Below are positions 6,818 through 6,994 of a DNA stretch of 6,994 bases, piece after piece (position 1 is the first letter of the stretch; every line of letters begins with the position of its first letter). Source of the DNA: Moraxellaceae bacterium (GTDB lineage: Bacteria; Pseudomonadota; Gammaproteobacteria; Pseudomonadales; Ketobacteraceae); contig NVVG01000285.1 in the NCBI GenBank assembly GCA_002402125.1, forward strand, positions 1 through 6,994, in the 5' to 3' direction. The notes below the pieces were generated by a model. That model saw only the letters and a program-made list of their open reading frames with translations. It did not search any database and had not been told where the DNA came from. Position numbers and translations under genes: made by a program.

Positions 6818-6994
6818 TTATAGGGTGAATTTATTGAGGTGTAAACCCTTGCTATCGGCGATAAGTGCCCAGCCAAATTGATCCCAGTCTCCAAGCACGT
6901 AGCGCTTAGCGTTTTCTGGGATGGTTAATTCATGCACGGCTGGGCGGTGTGTGTGGCCGTGGATTAACGTCTTGAGCTGTTTTTTGTTGAGTTT
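6818..6994 (-). CDS. lpxH: UDP-2,3-diacylglucosamine diphosphatase LpxH, C-terminal part
   Basis: Only the last 58 codons are in the window; the gene continues past 6994. LpxH is a Mn-dependent calcineurin-like phosphoesterase at the cytoplasmic membrane. It cleaves UDP-2,3-diacylglucosamine to lipid X and UMP in lipid A synthesis. The fragment carries the metal-binding signature LIHGHTHRPAVH (IHGHTH at about 11-16 of the fragment), followed by the family's usual closing pattern RYVLGDW. The reading frame is open from the window edge to the TAA at 6820-6818. The acyltransferase gene follows on the same strand after 82 bases with no terminator between, so the two are probably co-transcribed. 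Confidence 0.93.
   Translation of the reverse strand, partial: KLNKKQLKTLIHGHTHRPAVHELTIPENAKRYVLGDWDQFGWALIADSKGLHLNKFTL

Overview
The window looks like chromosomal DNA of a Gram-negative gammaproteobacterium of moderate G+C, probably marine. The basis is an lpxH-type lipid A gene, a LpxL/HtrB-type acyltransferase, a lipoprotein with a lipobox, and relics of an E. coli-type aconitase B. The genus cannot be told from the sequence.

Layout, left to right. Positions 1-278 hold no recognisable gene; they carry the leader and a candidate promoter of the first gene. Positions 279-1598 (+) encode a lipoprotein alpha/beta-hydrolase (esterase-like). A strong bidirectional hairpin terminator follows at 1686-1727. 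Immediately beyond it, on the minus strand (2384-1734), lies a broken middle piece of a canonical 865-residue-type acnB. It has an in-frame stop, an in-frame deletion of about 47 codons, and no 3' third. Positions 2385-2707 are mostly unassigned and contain a promoter candidate. On the plus strand (2708-2884) there is a second relic that reads as the N-terminus of the same canonical AcnB, again with stops and an in-frame deletion of about 15 codons. Only 43 bases later begins an intact 931-residue aconitase B (2928-5723, +) of the longer type I associate with Bacteroidota. A strong terminator with a GAAA loop (5783-5819) separates it from two minus-strand lipid A genes: a LpxL/HtrB-like acyltransferase (6735-5842) and the 3' end of lpxH (entering from 6994, stop at 6818).

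The main story is a likely xenologous replacement. The native acnB seems to have been broken into at least two oppositely oriented fragments, while a long-form acnB took over next to, and in the orientation of, the relic of the old 5' end. The old gene's remains now make up most of the 5' flank of the working gene. The intact AcnB would supply the TCA-cycle aconitase step and possibly the 2-methylisocitrate dehydratase step. The lipid A genes and the esterase are unrelated neighbours.
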